A program made the translations under genes and the position numbers. From contig CM041083.1 of the NCBI GenBank assembly GCA_023079485.1, forward strand, positions 104,981,054 through 105,045,053: a DNA stretch of 64,000 bases. Direction: 5' to 3'. The stretch comes from Archilochus colubris. Taxonomy: Eukaryota; Chordata; Aves; Apodiformes; Trochilidae. The notes under the pieces are model-generated. The model was not told the origin of the DNA. It did not search any database and worked only from the letters and a program-made list of their open reading frames with translations. Positions 1-11,648 of this stretch are shown one piece after another (position 1 is the first letter of the stretch; the number at the start of each line of letters is the position of its first letter).

Positions 1-65
1 TCTTCCACTAGGACAGAAAGACAACGTGCTTATTTGAATCAATATACACGTTAAAAAGATTTATA

Positions 66-862
66 ATAGAATCATAGAACGGCTAGGACCTTAAAGATGA
101 TTTAGATTCAACCCTCTTACGATGCACAGGGGCAACTCCCACCAGACCAGGTTTCTCAAGGCCCCACCAAACCTGGCCTTGAAGACTTGCAGGGAGGGGG
201 CAGTCACAACTTCCCTATGCAACCTGTTCTAGTGTCTCACCACCCTCAAATTCTAGAATTTGCTCCTAATCAGTAATCCAAATCTCCCCTCTTCAAATCT
301 GAAACCATTTCTCCTTGCCCTCCCACTGCACACCCATGCAAAAAGCCCTACCCCAGCTTTCTTGTAGGGCCCTTTTGGATATTGGAAAGCTGCTATAAGG
401 TCACCTTGGATCATCCTCTTCTCCAGGCTGAACAACCCCAACTTCCTCAGTCTGTCTTCACAGTGTAGGTGCTCCAGTCCTCTGATCATTTTTATGTCTC
501 TCCTCTGGACACAATCCAGAATCTCCATGTCCTTCTTATGCTGAGGGTTCCAGAACTGGACACAGTACTCCAGGTGGGTTCTCACAAGAGCAGAGTAAAA
601 GGGGAGAATCATCGCTCTTGACTGGCTTGCTGCGCTTCTTTTGATGCAGCCCAGGACATGGCTTTCCGGGCTGCAAGCACATGTTGGCAGCTTGTGTTAA
701 GCTTTTCATCCACTATCACCCCCAAATCCTTCTCCTTAGGGCTGTCCTCAACCCCTTCTCTTTCCAACCTGTATTTGTACACAGGATTTCCTCTACACAT
801 GTGCAGAACCTCACACTTGGTCTTGTTGAACTTGTAGTTTGCACGAGGCCACTTCTCCAGTT
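66..862 (-). mobile_element. CR1 LINE, 5'-truncated copy, antisense
   Basis: The low-coordinate end is the CR1 3' end: a tail resembling the reverse complement of the ATTCTATGA repeat near 66-80, followed by the conserved 3' region (cluster 'accaggtttctcaaggcccc', then the 'ccagtgtctcaccaccctca'-like segment). Reading leftward on the minus strand, the element encodes the C-terminal part of CR1 ORF2 up to about 862, where similarity stops in the segment that normally reads as the start of the finger/thumb-distal region. CR1 copies are typically truncated at the 5' end, so the abrupt end at 862, next to another repeat, fits. It is diverged, with frame breaks, and cannot be active. Confidence 0.93.
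253..612 (-). pseudogene. CR1 ORF2 C-terminal fragment (decayed)
   Basis: A 119-residue open stretch on the minus strand reads YSALVRTHLEYCVQFW near its start and later RDIKMIRGLEHL and LGLFSLEKR, the diagnostic order of the region downstream of the reverse transcriptase palm in avian CR1 ORF2. It lies inside the CR1 copy at 66-862. The upstream part of ORF2 is in another frame (609-800), so at least one frameshift separates the halves. This is retrotransposon residue, not a host gene. Confidence 0.88.
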
Positions 863-1466
863 TCAGTTACAGATTACTCCTGTGTGGTCACAAATCCTGC
901 TCCTGTGTGGTTCCCCCACAAAGTCACAAGTCCTGCTAGAAAACCTGGTCCACAGTGGTTTCCTCTCTCCCCAGGTTAACAGGTCCTTCCTGCCAGGAGC
1001 CTGCTCCAATGTGGGCTTTCCATGGGGTCACATTTGGGCATTTCTGCTTGCTTGGGTGTGGGCTCCTCTGCATGCTGTGGGTGTATATCTGCTCAAACTT
1101 TATCCTCCATGGGCAGCAGAAGGACAGATTGTCTCACCATGTGCTTCACCACAGGCTATAGGGGAAATCTTTGTTCAGGCACCTCCTTACCCTCCTTCTT
1201 CATTGACGCAGGTGTCTGCAGAGTTGTTTCTCTCATATTCCCACTCCTCCCTTCTGACTGCTGATTCTGTTATGCAGTTTCCCTCCCTACTTACTAAATA
1301 CATTACCACAGAGGCACTGCCAATATCACTCATGGGCATGGCCTTGGCCAGCAGTGGGTCTGTCTTGAAGCCATCATTGTCTCTGTCAGACATGAAGAAG
1401 CTTCTAGAAGCTTCTCACAGAAGTCAGACCCGTGCTACAAAAACATGGCCACATAAAGCCAATACA
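863..1466 (-). mobile_element. LTR-like dispersed repeat, antisense
   Basis: From about 863 the sequence changes from CR1 to a GC-richer repetitive block with internally repeated phrases ('tcctgctc...gtgtgg', 'cacaagtcctgct'). It later carries segments such as 'ggccttggccagcagtgggt' and 'gaagcttctagaagcttctc' that I recognise as typical of a widespread avian LTR-like repeat. Read on the minus strand the right end begins TGTATTGGCTTTATG at 1466, consistent with a TG-starting LTR whose 5' end is at 1466. The other end abuts the CR1 and no clean target duplication is visible. A 307-residue frame across 681-1604 is a chance frame through both repeats. Family name not assigned. Confidence 0.55.
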
Positions 1467-2248
1467 ATAATTTCTTCTACTACAGTTTGGCTTAATGTAA
1501 TAGGAATAAAGACTCCACTTTGGAAGTTAAAGAGAAACAGTTTACCAGGATTTCTTTATTTTTGTTTGAAAGACATGAATATGAAGAATGAAGCAGGGAT
1601 TTAGGAGATGTAGAGAGAATCTTAGTCTCAACAAAACTGTAAAATATATCTGGAAGAATTTTGGCAGAACAGTCTGTGGGATCACAACAAATTGAAATTT
1701 GATTTCCATATCACGATAGGAAACTTACCTCTCTTTTCTTCCACTTTCTCTAGAAGATGCAAAATGGATCTTTACATTGGTCCAATTCTGCAACTTTCCT
1801 TCTCTAGACTAATAACAACTTCATGCCTTGGGAGGATGTTACCTTTGTATACTAAACAAGTAAAGCATTAAGATTTGTTAATAACCACTGAAGGATGACT
1901 GAGGACAGCCACTGGATATTTTAATTACACCATCAGTAATCATCTAGGAGGATGTAGAAGCAGTGATACTATTGTAGACATCAAAGTAACATCATTGGTT
2001 TTTTTTCATTGTTGCACTGAAAAAAGTTTAAGGACAAGCTATTGTCTTTCATGCTCATACATACACAAGGACAAAAACCAGAACTTGTATTCCTGACAAT
2101 GAGACTTGAGCCAACCTTGTGTCTCACCAAAGAAAAAAAACACTGTGACATTTGTGCATGCCAGTAGCTTACTAGAGTGATTCCTGGGGTATCATCAGCT
2201 GACACTGAGGCAGATCTGGTTCCCAGGTCTGCAACCCTTTAGCAACCC
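1467..2248. other. Unique DNA, no gene seen
   Basis: No repeat family recognised. The only item of note is a minus-strand segment 1729-1808 (80 nt) that is open in one frame and ends in a near-consensus splice donor (GAG followed by GTAAGT). Its upstream acceptor is only moderate and I see no partner exon, so I do not call it. Confidence 0.4.
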
Positions 2249-3023
2249 TGCCCTGGTTTGGGCCCGGATAAAGGTGATTTTCTGTCTTGTACTTTTGCTT
2301 TCAGATAAGTCTCTTGTAAGTAGTTGCACTTGCTGAAATTAACAGCAAGTTTGTCGGTCAGTATCTGCTTCTAGGACACTACTCAGCTCTGAGGAAACCT
2401 TTTACCCTCCAGAAGGAATAAAGAGATCCTACCTGCAGCCCTCCTTTGGGGAGGAATGGACAAGATAGATGCCAGAATTGACCAGAGTATTCCATCCCAT
2501 ACACGTCATACTCGGTATAAATTTGAGGCATCACAAGGGCCAAGCCATGTTTCCAGCTTTCAGCTTCCTGCCCTTTCCTGCTTCCTTTTCTTCACCCGTT
2601 TTCTGTCTTCTCTTTTCTTCACCTGCTTCCTTCGGCATCCTGGGAGATTCTATCTCTTCCTGTGCCTGTGGTCTTGATCCGTGCCAGCCTGAATCTGTGT
2701 GTTCCTGCCTCCAGTTCCCGACTGCTGCCGACTCCAGGAGTCCAGCCTGGACTTTCCCAGGGCTGCCCTGCAGCCTCGGTGGTGACGTGAGAGTTATTGG
2801 GGGAAAGGGGGGAAGGAATGTGGTATCAATTTTCCTGTATATTTGTATATATTTAGTAATTTTTCCTATTTATCATTACTGTTTCATTAAAGTTGTGTAG
2901 TTTAGTTTCCAACCCATAAGTGTCTCTCCCTTATTCTCTCTCCTTTCTTTATCAAGGAGAGAGAGATTAATAGAGAGCATCTGTCACTCGGTTTAATTGC
3001 TAGGCCAATTTTAAACCATGACA
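2249..3023 (+). mobile_element. Solo ERV LTR, family A copy 1 (5-bp TSD)
   Basis: A 775-bp element beginning TGCCCTGG and ending CATGACA, so TG...CA termini, flanked by identical 5-bp direct repeats AACCC at 2244-2248 and 3024-3028. Orientation is set by a TATA-like TATAAAT at 2516-2522 and an ATTAAA polyadenylation-type signal at 2886-2891. There is no internal retroviral sequence on either side, so it is a solo LTR left by recombination between the two LTRs of a provirus. A 5-bp duplication is typical of ERVL-type (class III) avian elements, which is inference. Compared with copy 4 it carries an extra CT-rich stretch at about 2548-2632 and lacks part of the U3 segment upstream of the TATA box. 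Confidence 0.9.
2516..2522 (+). promoter_or_regulatory. TATA-like box of solo LTR copy 1
   Basis: TATAAAT sits about 370 bp upstream of the ATTAAA signal within the LTR, at the position corresponding to the TATAAA of copy 4 (30058-30063). It is a presumed remnant viral promoter; activity is unknown. Confidence 0.5.
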
Positions 3024-3028
3024 AACCC

Positions 3029-6000
3029 TTACAATTGCTCAAACACTGACTCTCTCAAAAGGTTTTCTTCTGAATCCCTCTCCAATGCTGAGACTTTATC
3101 CAGAAAAACTGAACTCATAGTATAGAGTTTAGTTTCTGCTGCAATCAGTGAAGCATATTAGAGACAAAAGAACTCTCTTTAGAGTCTGCAGTAAATATAC
3201 TGCCTCATAACCATCATTAATAAACCAGTAAAGCTTCTGGATACCAAACTCCTTTCTCCTGTAGAAGTTCAAGAGGGCATATTCAGTTAAAGTGTGCATC
3301 CTATGAGACTTCTTTTAATTTTTGACTGATGAGCATGGATCAATCAGGGGTAGAGAATCATCTGGGATTTACCACCACATTTCTTCCTGGTGGATCTCAG
3401 CAGAGTACAGACTGCAGTTCAGAGGAAACAATCTCAGGAACAATCCCAGTCTGTTGTGCCAGCTCAGCTGGTTACTGGAGCACATGACAGAATTGCTTGG
3501 AAAACATACAAACTAAACAAACAAGCAAATAAACAAATTATGGAAGACACAGAGTTATTTTACCTTGCAGTTGTTCTCAGCTTCATTGCCTCTTTCCTTG
3601 CTAAAATGGTAGACAGGATTGGCTACCATTGGTAATGTAGACCCACACTTTCACAGCTGCTTGAGTCTCCTCTGATGAAACTGCATGCCCAGAAAGCACA
3701 GGGCTAGTTCTGGTCTAGGAGAGGAGCAGGGAGGAAGGAAAAAAACAATTTTAATGGCAATATTTAACAGGTCATTTTCTTTGTTCTGTAATGAAGTGTA
3801 ACTAGGAGGCAAAATGATGCAAACGTACATGTGGGTAGGAGTCACTAGGCTGTTGGAGGTACTAAAGTCTAGCTAGCAGACTATGAACAGAATTTTTTAC
3901 CTCTCACATAGAAAGATATTAAGGATGTTTCTTTAAAATTTTTGCATGTAAATGAAGAATATTTCATGCCCAGGAATATTCCTAATTAAGTTTAATTTCC
4001 TTTGTAAATGAATAGAAATCTCTTACATTCAAAATATATGTTATTCCTTTTTCACATCTATCACAATAGCAAGAGGATTAATTTAACAATGCTTCTGACA
4101 AGTGAGAAGAAACCAGCTAATTAGTGGCTTATGTGTCATGTTAGACAGACCTGAACCAAAATATGCAAAAAATAACAGCAGGGATTTTTAAAAAATGCCT
4201 TCGGTGACCCACTAGACCAGATGGTGCTCAATTCCCCTTCTCCCTCCTGCTGCAGATGACAGAATTATTATTTTAAAAGACAAAATCAGTAGGACATTTC
4301 AAGTGGAAAGTTCCAGATTTCTCCAGCTCTTTGCCACTTCCAAATGAGATTGTACCCGAAGAAAGGAAGTGAGAAGAAAGCACCTTGTCCCAGAAGACAC
4401 TGGTAGAGAACATTACTACATGGTAGCGATTGTACCTGCTGCACTTGGAGAAATGACTTGGCATGGCACAAAAAGTAACCCTAGGTGTCTGTTGGAAAGG
4501 GTTCCTGCTTTGCTGCCTCTCTCTCCTTTAAAGAAAGGAAGTCATCTAGAGCAAAAAATGTATCACCGGACTTCTGTGCAGACATCCTGCATCCTTGCAA
4601 TTTATATAGCAAGTTTATGTTTAGTGCTGAGATAATCAGGTCTCACAACATTTTTTTGACATAGAGGCAGATCTTAGATCATCCAAAAACAGCAGGGGGA
4701 TAGAGATGCATGGAAGAGAAAAAGAACTAGACTAGAGTTAAGTGACTGCTTTGTTCTGTCTTGTGCAGGAGCAGCTGCCATTGCTGAGTCTCCAGTGACA
4801 AAGTCTGATTAGCACATACTGAAGTGATTAGGTAAAAATTCCAATACATAGTGATTATTTAAAAAAAAAAAAAAAACAAGTTGAAAATATCAGTTTTCTG
4901 TTTCTCGATCTGCAGCTGCACAGTAATTTCAAGCCACAATAACAATATAAAGAAAGCTTTGCTTTTTCATCCTCCTCTTTCCTTTCCTGAAAAAATTATG
5001 TGTTATTTATAGTAGGAGCTTGACAAATGTTGCTCCTCATCACTTGAGCCATTCTTGTAACCCAGTCTCTTTTTAAGGAAGAACATAGTTCAGCTGTTCA
5101 AGGTTTATTTCCAAGGAGAAAAACATTTTAATAAAATATGAGAAGACTGAAAAGAAAACGTCAGACCCTAATTAGAGCCCAAAAGACATTTAAAGGCTCC
5201 TGTCATCTTCCTGTTAGTCATTTGCAAAGAAGACCTAGAGACTGACCAAAAAGGGGCTAAGTCATTACTGTGACTTCAGTGTGCTTCCCTGAAAGAGCGC
5301 CATTGGTCATTTACATAATGGCATCTAAAGAAAACTTTAAAAATTCAGAAAGTACTAGAGAGATAGCAATAATCTATTTTCTTTTTTTCATTCACATTGT
5401 TATTACAAAATAATTATTTTCTGTTAAAAAAAGCAACATGTTAAGCAATCTCAATCTTGTTTTTCAAATTTTTTTTAGGTGGGGCAAAATTTCCTGTCCC
5501 TCTCTACACCATACTTTTAAATATATTTAGGCAGAAATGTGATTTGTGTGGGGAGTGTTTACATGGAAATACAAAATATTTTACTTTGTGTTTGCTTTGA
5601 GACTATTGCAATCAGAACTGATAAAGTTTCTTGGAATCTAGAGGAGTTGTTCCTTCAAAAGAAAAAGTGTTCCTGCTTCACAGAATGGCATAACATTTCC
5701 CTGAAATCGAAAGAGAGAGAGGGAATTTTCTGTAAGCATCTTGCAGTGGACCCAGCAACACTCTTTCACCCAGAGGCCTTTGCAAAGGAAGCAAATGACC
5801 CGCTGAAGGATTTTATTCTCACAGACTTAACACATCTCCTTGGTACAGGAAGAGCTGCTATATAGCAAGTCCACAATCTATCTGTTACAAATTACTCTAA
5901 AGCTCACCAAAGCCCCTTTTTTATTTCAGTTCCATGGTAATTTCAAGGTTTTATGTGTATGAAGTGCATATAAAATCAGCATATTGCTGTTTTAATTTTT

Positions 6001-9000
6001 TGGGACATTTATGATAACAATGAACAATATTTAACCCATGCTTTAGATCTGTGACCTCATGGTTAGTTATACACTTACCAGTTTTTTTGCGTATGGAAAG
6101 TTAGGCTGACCTTGGTCTAGGATTCCCTTTTGGTTTTCATGCTTTCATCATAAAATCGTTTGCATCACTAAACTGTACAATAAATAATTCAATAGCAAAT
6201 TATAAGATAAATTAAACCAAAATGCTTTTTAATATTTTAATTTTCTAATGGCAAATCTTTAAATCCTGCAAAAATTAGAGGTTGAATATTTGTATCAAAG
6301 TAACTAAAATTAAGTCCTTTCTATTACAGTCATAATGCATGTCACTTAGCTATAAAGTGCAAAGCAGTGCTGGGGAACACTGAAGGATGCTGGAAGGTGG
6401 TCATCTCTTCTGAGAAGTAGATCTGTTCCTAGGAGTTTTGGCCTGAGCTCACTAGCATCCTTCTAGTCATAGTTATGGGTTAGGAACCACAGGCTTTTTC
6501 CATTTAAGAGTTCAGGTAGGGCCACACAGTTTTGATGGATTAAAGAATTCAGCAGCATGGACACAGACTACTCCATGTCACTTGGCTATTGTTCTAGAGA
6601 GTGTTCCCAAAATTGTTTGTTTTACTGGTGTAGAAACAAGCCGAAACAAGCAGCAATTAGTATCTTTCTAAAACTATAGTATAAGGACAAAGATGAGTAA
6701 ATGTCCCACCTATCAGATCAGTGATAATTCGTTTGTAGGTGAGCAACATCTAAGTCCTTTGCCGTATTTGCAGTCTTCACAAGAAGAATTATTAGAGAAC
6801 TTCAGAGTATTTTAAATGGAATTATTGGCTAATATATGTTACAAATGTCAGAATGAATTTGTGACTTTAAATCTGCATAAACACATCATCCACCTCATTC
6901 ATTTTGTTTGAACAAAACTCTGTACCCTCCCTGTACACTGAGGTGCCTATCATCTGAGATCTATGTGATCCAGACATACGTAAATTAAAGGTAGTGATTC
7001 TGAGATGTATAAAGCCCAGATAATAGTGCCCTTGTCAAGACAGTGATATTAACTGCTCAAGGAAAAAGATGCTGACATGAAGAGTTATAAACCCTAAAAA
7101 AAAGAGAGAATTTAAAGACTGGATCTCAGCAACACAGACAATGTACCTTAGAGTGGAGATACTGAAGGTGAACTCATGATCTTCCATCTGATCCTGCAAG
7201 GCCACAAGAGACTAAATGTCTCATGTGGTATGGTTAGCATATTAGCACAATAGTCACAGCTATCTACCTTGTCTATTAACAAAGACTAATGTCTTTGTAG
7301 TCTTTAACTGTATATGTCCATCTTGCAGTCATTTTCTACACAGTAGAAGTTGCCTGACATGGTTCAGGGAGGGCAGGTCAGAGCATGAAAGGATTTTCCT
7401 AGCAGACTGAATTTCTGAAGTCTACCACATCTACCAGTTCCTCTGGAAAAAGTCAAAGAATGCATGGTACTGTGAAAGAATAGCTTACAAAAATTAAACA
7501 AATGAGGATCTGATCTTGGGTTTCAAGGCAAATTTTCAAGAACAATTGTAAAATTTAATCTACTTTCGTTTATATTTTGCAATCCTTCTAATTCCAGATT
7601 TTCGTGTAAAATATATGTGTATTCACATAGAACTAGAATCTCTACTATTTAGATAAAAAGGTATGCATTGAATAAAGAAGCAACCAAAGTAGCTAAAAAA
7701 GTACAAAATATAGCACATATAACAAAGGGTGCAATGAGACCAATTACTAGACAAGAAGAGAATTTAAACTACATGTTTATGAGAATATGGATGTGTGTCA
7801 TGATCTTATGCTATTTAATAAAAAATGTGTTAATCAAGTACTTACATTTGATCAAGACTACAGTAAGTCAAAGAATATAATTACCTGGGAATAGTCTGTT
7901 CAGACAAACTTGGGGAAGAAATCATCAGAACTTGTCCTATGACTTCAACTGCATTGTTTTTGAATTTCATAGCATCTGTGGAACAAAGTGGCAGCAGTAT
8001 CGGACAAAATGCACAACTAAAACCATGTATCATTATTGAAAAGTCATTAAGAAAATTAAAAAGAAATATAAATAAATATATAAACTAATAGAAATCAAAC
8101 TATAATATAAATATCATATTTTTTGGAAATAGTCACAAAAACAGTCGTATTATATTTTTCTGAAGATAAAGAGAGAAAAAATAATTGGGAAAATAAAAGT
8201 GACCCTAATAAAGGAAAATATATGCTGTCACTGATGCTTGGGCAGCTTGTTGGTTTAGATGTCTTGGAAAGTATCCTTAATCTTGGGAGATTTTTCATAG
8301 ATGCTGCTGTGCATTTGATAGTAAAGAAGTCTTATGCAACTGTAAGTGGCAGTTGTTTTCAGCAGTATTAAAGTAATGTTATTGCTCTAAGCTGCAGAAA
8401 GGTGTCATGATTTCCCCTTTCTTTTTAGATGCCCCCAAACTACTTTTAGAGTTTAAGCACAGAAGGAGACTTTGGGATAATGATTCAGGGTTGAAACAGC
8501 TCACACTTTGCCAAATGCTCTACAGCCAATTCCAGTGACAAATAGAGCAGGCTCTGCAAAACACCTCACACATGAGCTTTTTGTGCTCACTCACAGACAT
8601 GAAAGATTAATTTTTCATCTAACCCTTAAGGAAATTACTGCATTAGTCTCTCCTTCTCTAATCCAATCAGTGGCACTGTTCCTCTTATGGGTAAATGGTC
8701 AAGTTTTGCCACTCTTTATCATGACAAAAACGAGAGCTTCAGAATTTCTGTTCTCTTCAGTAACCTGCCTTACCGAGCCTTAGGAAGCCTGAGAGAGAAG
8801 TGCATGACAATGAAAGGAAGCTGTTCAGGATGGAGATATTTTATCCTAATCTCCTAACTGTTTGTCTTAGAGCCTCATAAAAAGGACAGAAATAGCAAAG
8901 TGTGGTTAAAACATCAAAACACATGTAAAAATAACTTCACAACTAGAAACGAAGATATGTATTTTGAACTGGTTTCTTAAAGGTCACTAGCTTTTCATCT

Positions 9001-11008
9001 CAGTTTCACACATGGTTGTTTATTCTTTGTTTAACTTCTGTTCAACACACGAAGATGAAAAATGTCTAGATCTAGTATTTGATGGATCAAAAGCTACACT
9101 TATATGCATACATATATACATTTATATAAGAATTATAAAAACCCTTGTGTGTGTGGTAATAAACCCACATGTGTGTGTGTTTTATCTATTTATATTTATG
9201 AAAGATAGGTATACGGAAGATGATAAGCTTTTACTACCTATAGCAAACTGTGTAGCTCGAACTATTTCAAGGAATTTTATCTGTCAGATTTTGCTTACTT
9301 TTACCCGAACCTTTCAAAATGTCCTCTGAAAATATTACAGAAGATAAAAATTACATTAAAGAGCAATTAAGGGTGAAATCTTACACAAGGACTGGAAAAA
9401 AAGTATATTTTTTGAAATTAAATAATATTTTTATAGGTCACATATCTCTGATAATGGTTCCTCAGTAAAAGAACACAGTTCAAGTCTGGATCCACACCTA
9501 CTTCTACAAAGTGGTCCGTTTTATATAATTGCATAAAAACATTAATTAATATTATTGTATTGATCAGAACATTGTTGAATATGAACTTTGGTGCATGAAT
9601 TCATAACTCCTTGAGTGGATTAGAAATTGAAAGTAACATGTTAAAGATTCTTATAGTGATATTCAAGTTACTTGAGTTTCCCATATGTAAAGAAGATTGC
9701 AAAACATACATTTATTCCTCATCATTTCACATTTAACAGCAAACTTCCATAGCTATTCTGAGTGGGTGACAACTTCTTGACCTACAGAAAAAAAAAAAAA
9801 GATTAAATGGTTGGCAACATAAACAGAAAATCTGTACAGTTCTGGAAGATATTTAAGATAAAATCACTGCAAACATCCCACATAGTAATCTCAATTTTGC
9901 TTTTGCATTCAAGAGCCCCTTTGTTCTGTGTATTTTCTTGGTGAGATAGCATAGCTGTAATTTATTTTCAGCTACTCGGTATTTACAGATATCCTGAATA
10001 AGTGCTTGAGCTTACCACATGCAACTTTCCTTTGATTACATAGCATGAACTCCTATTTTTAAAGAAGTTGAAGCAAATTTGCCTCCCTCAATAATAGCTT
10101 CTTGCATTACTTAATTGCAGCAATCATTTTCCTTCAGGGAAAAATTAAAACCAGAGCAGGAAAGCATAGGTGAATGCACATGCTAATAATGAAACCATTT
10201 CTGATATTGTGGGCACAATACTACCACAGAAAAGAAGACAAAGTCTGGAAAGTAAAGTCCTTCAAAACTGGGCTAGAATTACAATAGGTGTGTAACATTA
10301 TGTTGCATATGACTCAATTTCATGAACCAAATAGGTTTTGATCTAAACACCAAAGCAGCAATTTGAACGAACGAGCTCCCTCCCCACTACAAACCCCTTA
10401 CCATTTAGACCAGAAAAATACTCTATTATGATAATAATGAAGTTATACACATTGTAGAACAGTCTGTGAATGCAAGAACTAATTAATTATTAATCATATT
10501 TTGGCTGCAAAAACCAGCATTAATATGTAACCATTTCAGACTGCAGTAAGGCATGTGATGGGAATGCAACAAGGTCATCAAGTATCACTTGTTAAATATT
10601 TTTAGTCATTTGCAAATGGAATTAAAGAATATATTAGAAACAGTTTAGCTGATCACAGTTGAAGTGCTGTGATTGAGTATAAAAATAAGAGCACTATAAT
10701 GCTGAAGAGGTGTGAAAATTTAAATGATGAGCTATGTACATAAGTGATGGTAAAATGAGGCTCCATTTAAACGTGAAGCCTGTGAACAATTAGTCAATCT
10801 AAATTTCTTCCTGTCTGTATAAACCTTAGTGAGGACACAGAATAATAAGAAACAAACCACATGTAGCAGTGCAGGATTTTTTTTTCCTTTAACAGTAATA
10901 GGTAAGAAGATACAAGGATAACAAAAAAATACAAGTGAAGTTTAATCAGTAGTCAGGTAGCACTAGGGAAAAAATCTGGTTTTGAATAGGCTACATCCCT
11001 AGGCTACT
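3029..11008. other. 8-kb unique AT-rich stretch, no gene
   Basis: No CR1, LTR or coding region recognised. Contents are a 16-base A run at 4861-4876, an A run at 9788-9800, two short GT tracts at about 9145-9180 and many chance frames of 60-108 codons without family resemblance. The longest (5539-5865, + strand) has no motif I recognise. It may be intergenic or intronic DNA containing conserved non-coding elements, which cannot be judged without an alignment. Confidence 0.5.
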
Positions 11009-11014
11009 AAAAGC
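11009..11014. repeat. Left target-site duplication of foldback element
   Basis: AAAAGC, repeated exactly at 11553-11558 immediately outside the right arm. The pair fixes the element boundaries. Confidence 0.8.
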
Positions 11015-11206
11015 TGTAGTGTAACAAGGCAACCAGGTGCTACTAATTGCCAGGGAGTGAGCATGAGCTTGTGTCAAGCCCACCTGTGCCCAATTAGGGT
11101 GGGCCCCCACTGCGCATGAGCAGGACCAGGGGGCCAATAAAAGGTGAGTCCTGAGACACAGGCTCAGCTCAGTCCTGAGCATGCTTTGCAGAGAGGTCAG
11201 TTGCTC
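11015..11206 (+). repeat. Left inverted arm of foldback element
   Basis: 192 bp, paired with 11361-11552. Mismatches against the right arm are scattered substitutions, as expected for independent point mutation after insertion. Confidence 0.85.
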
Positions 11207-11261
11207 TCGGAGCACTGTATTACCTTCATTGCGCCTTTAGCGCTCATCTCCCTCAGGGTGA

Positions 11262-11334
11262 GGCTCTGGTGGCGCAGCTGGCTAAGACCCAGTACTGCAA
11301 TGCCAAGGCCCTGGGTTGGAGACTACTCAGAGCC
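11262..11334 (+). ncRNA. tRNA-like sequence (degenerate) in foldback core
   Basis: A 73-nt segment has a 7-bp acceptor-like stem (GGCTCTG at 11262-11268 with CAGAGCC at 11328-11334) and a perfect pol III box A, TGGCGCAGCTGG, at 11270-11281. A degraded box B (GGTTGGAGACT against GGTTCGANNCC) lies at 11314-11324. A 7-nt loop CTGCAAT would place a GCA anticodon, but D- and T-stem pairing is poor, so the tRNA identity is uncertain. The acceptor stem extends to 15 bp in the flanking hairpin. It is most likely a tRNA-derived relic captured in the element, not a functional tRNA gene. Confidence 0.5.
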
Positions 11335-11360
11335 TCACCCTGTGGGCTGGGTGTGGCGAT

Positions 11361-11552
11361 GAGCAACTGACCTCTCTGCAAAGCGTGCTCAGGGCTGAGC
11401 TGAGCTTGTGTGTCAGGACTCACCTTTTATTGGCTCCCTGGTCCTGCTCCTGTGCAGTGGGGGCCCACCCTAATTGGGCACAGGTGGGCTTGACACAAGC
11501 TCATGCCCACTCCCTGGCAATTAGTGGCACCTGGTTGCCTCGTTACACTACA
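11361..11552 (-). repeat. Right inverted arm of foldback element
   Basis: 192 bp, reverse complement of 11015-11206. It is followed directly by the second AAAAGC direct repeat. Confidence 0.85.
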
Positions 11553-11648
11553 AAAAGCAATGAAATTTGTGTCTTTGTTTCCTTCTGGCACTTCCTTCCT
11601 TTCTTCTGATAGTCACTAAGACCTCACGGAAAACCACCTTACCTCCAG

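Larger units (their letters stand above)
11015..11552. mobile_element. Foldback element: 192-bp inverted arms around tRNA-like core
   Basis: The left arm (11015-11206) and right arm (11361-11552) are each 192 bp and are reverse complements with about 10 mismatches and no net indel by my alignment (roughly 95% identity). The outer ends read TGTAGTGTAAC and GTTACACTACA, so the element has TG...CA termini. It is flanked by a perfect 6-bp direct repeat AAAAGC (11009-11014 and 11553-11558), the hallmark of insertion as one unit. The left arm has a TATA-like 'aataaaagg' near 11137-11146. The 154-bp centre holds a second, perfect 15-bp inverted repeat (11254-11268 with 11328-11342) enclosing a tRNA-like segment. 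A 6-bp duplication with TG/CA ends resembles avian ERVK-type LTR insertions, so one reading is two LTRs joined head to head; another is a non-autonomous foldback DNA transposon. No coding capacity. Confidence 0.85.

Noticed and set aside
681..1604. 307-codon open frame on the + strand
   Set aside because: It crosses from antisense CR1 into the LTR-like block; both parts are explained by repeats, and the translation has no domain. Length comes from GC-rich repeat composition.
4861..4876. Poly(A) runs (also 9788, 24204, 36518, 52386) as tails of processed pseudogenes
   Set aside because: No gene-like sequence or target duplication is visible upstream of any of them.
5539..5865. 108-codon frame on the + strand
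   Set aside because: No recognisable motif, no splice or promoter context, and within chance length for 64 kb.
11020..11547. Placing the foldback ends at TGTAAC...GTTACA instead of TGTAGTG...CACTACA
   Set aside because: The inverted pairing continues 5 bp further out on each side, and only the outer limits give the 6-bp AAAAGC direct repeats.
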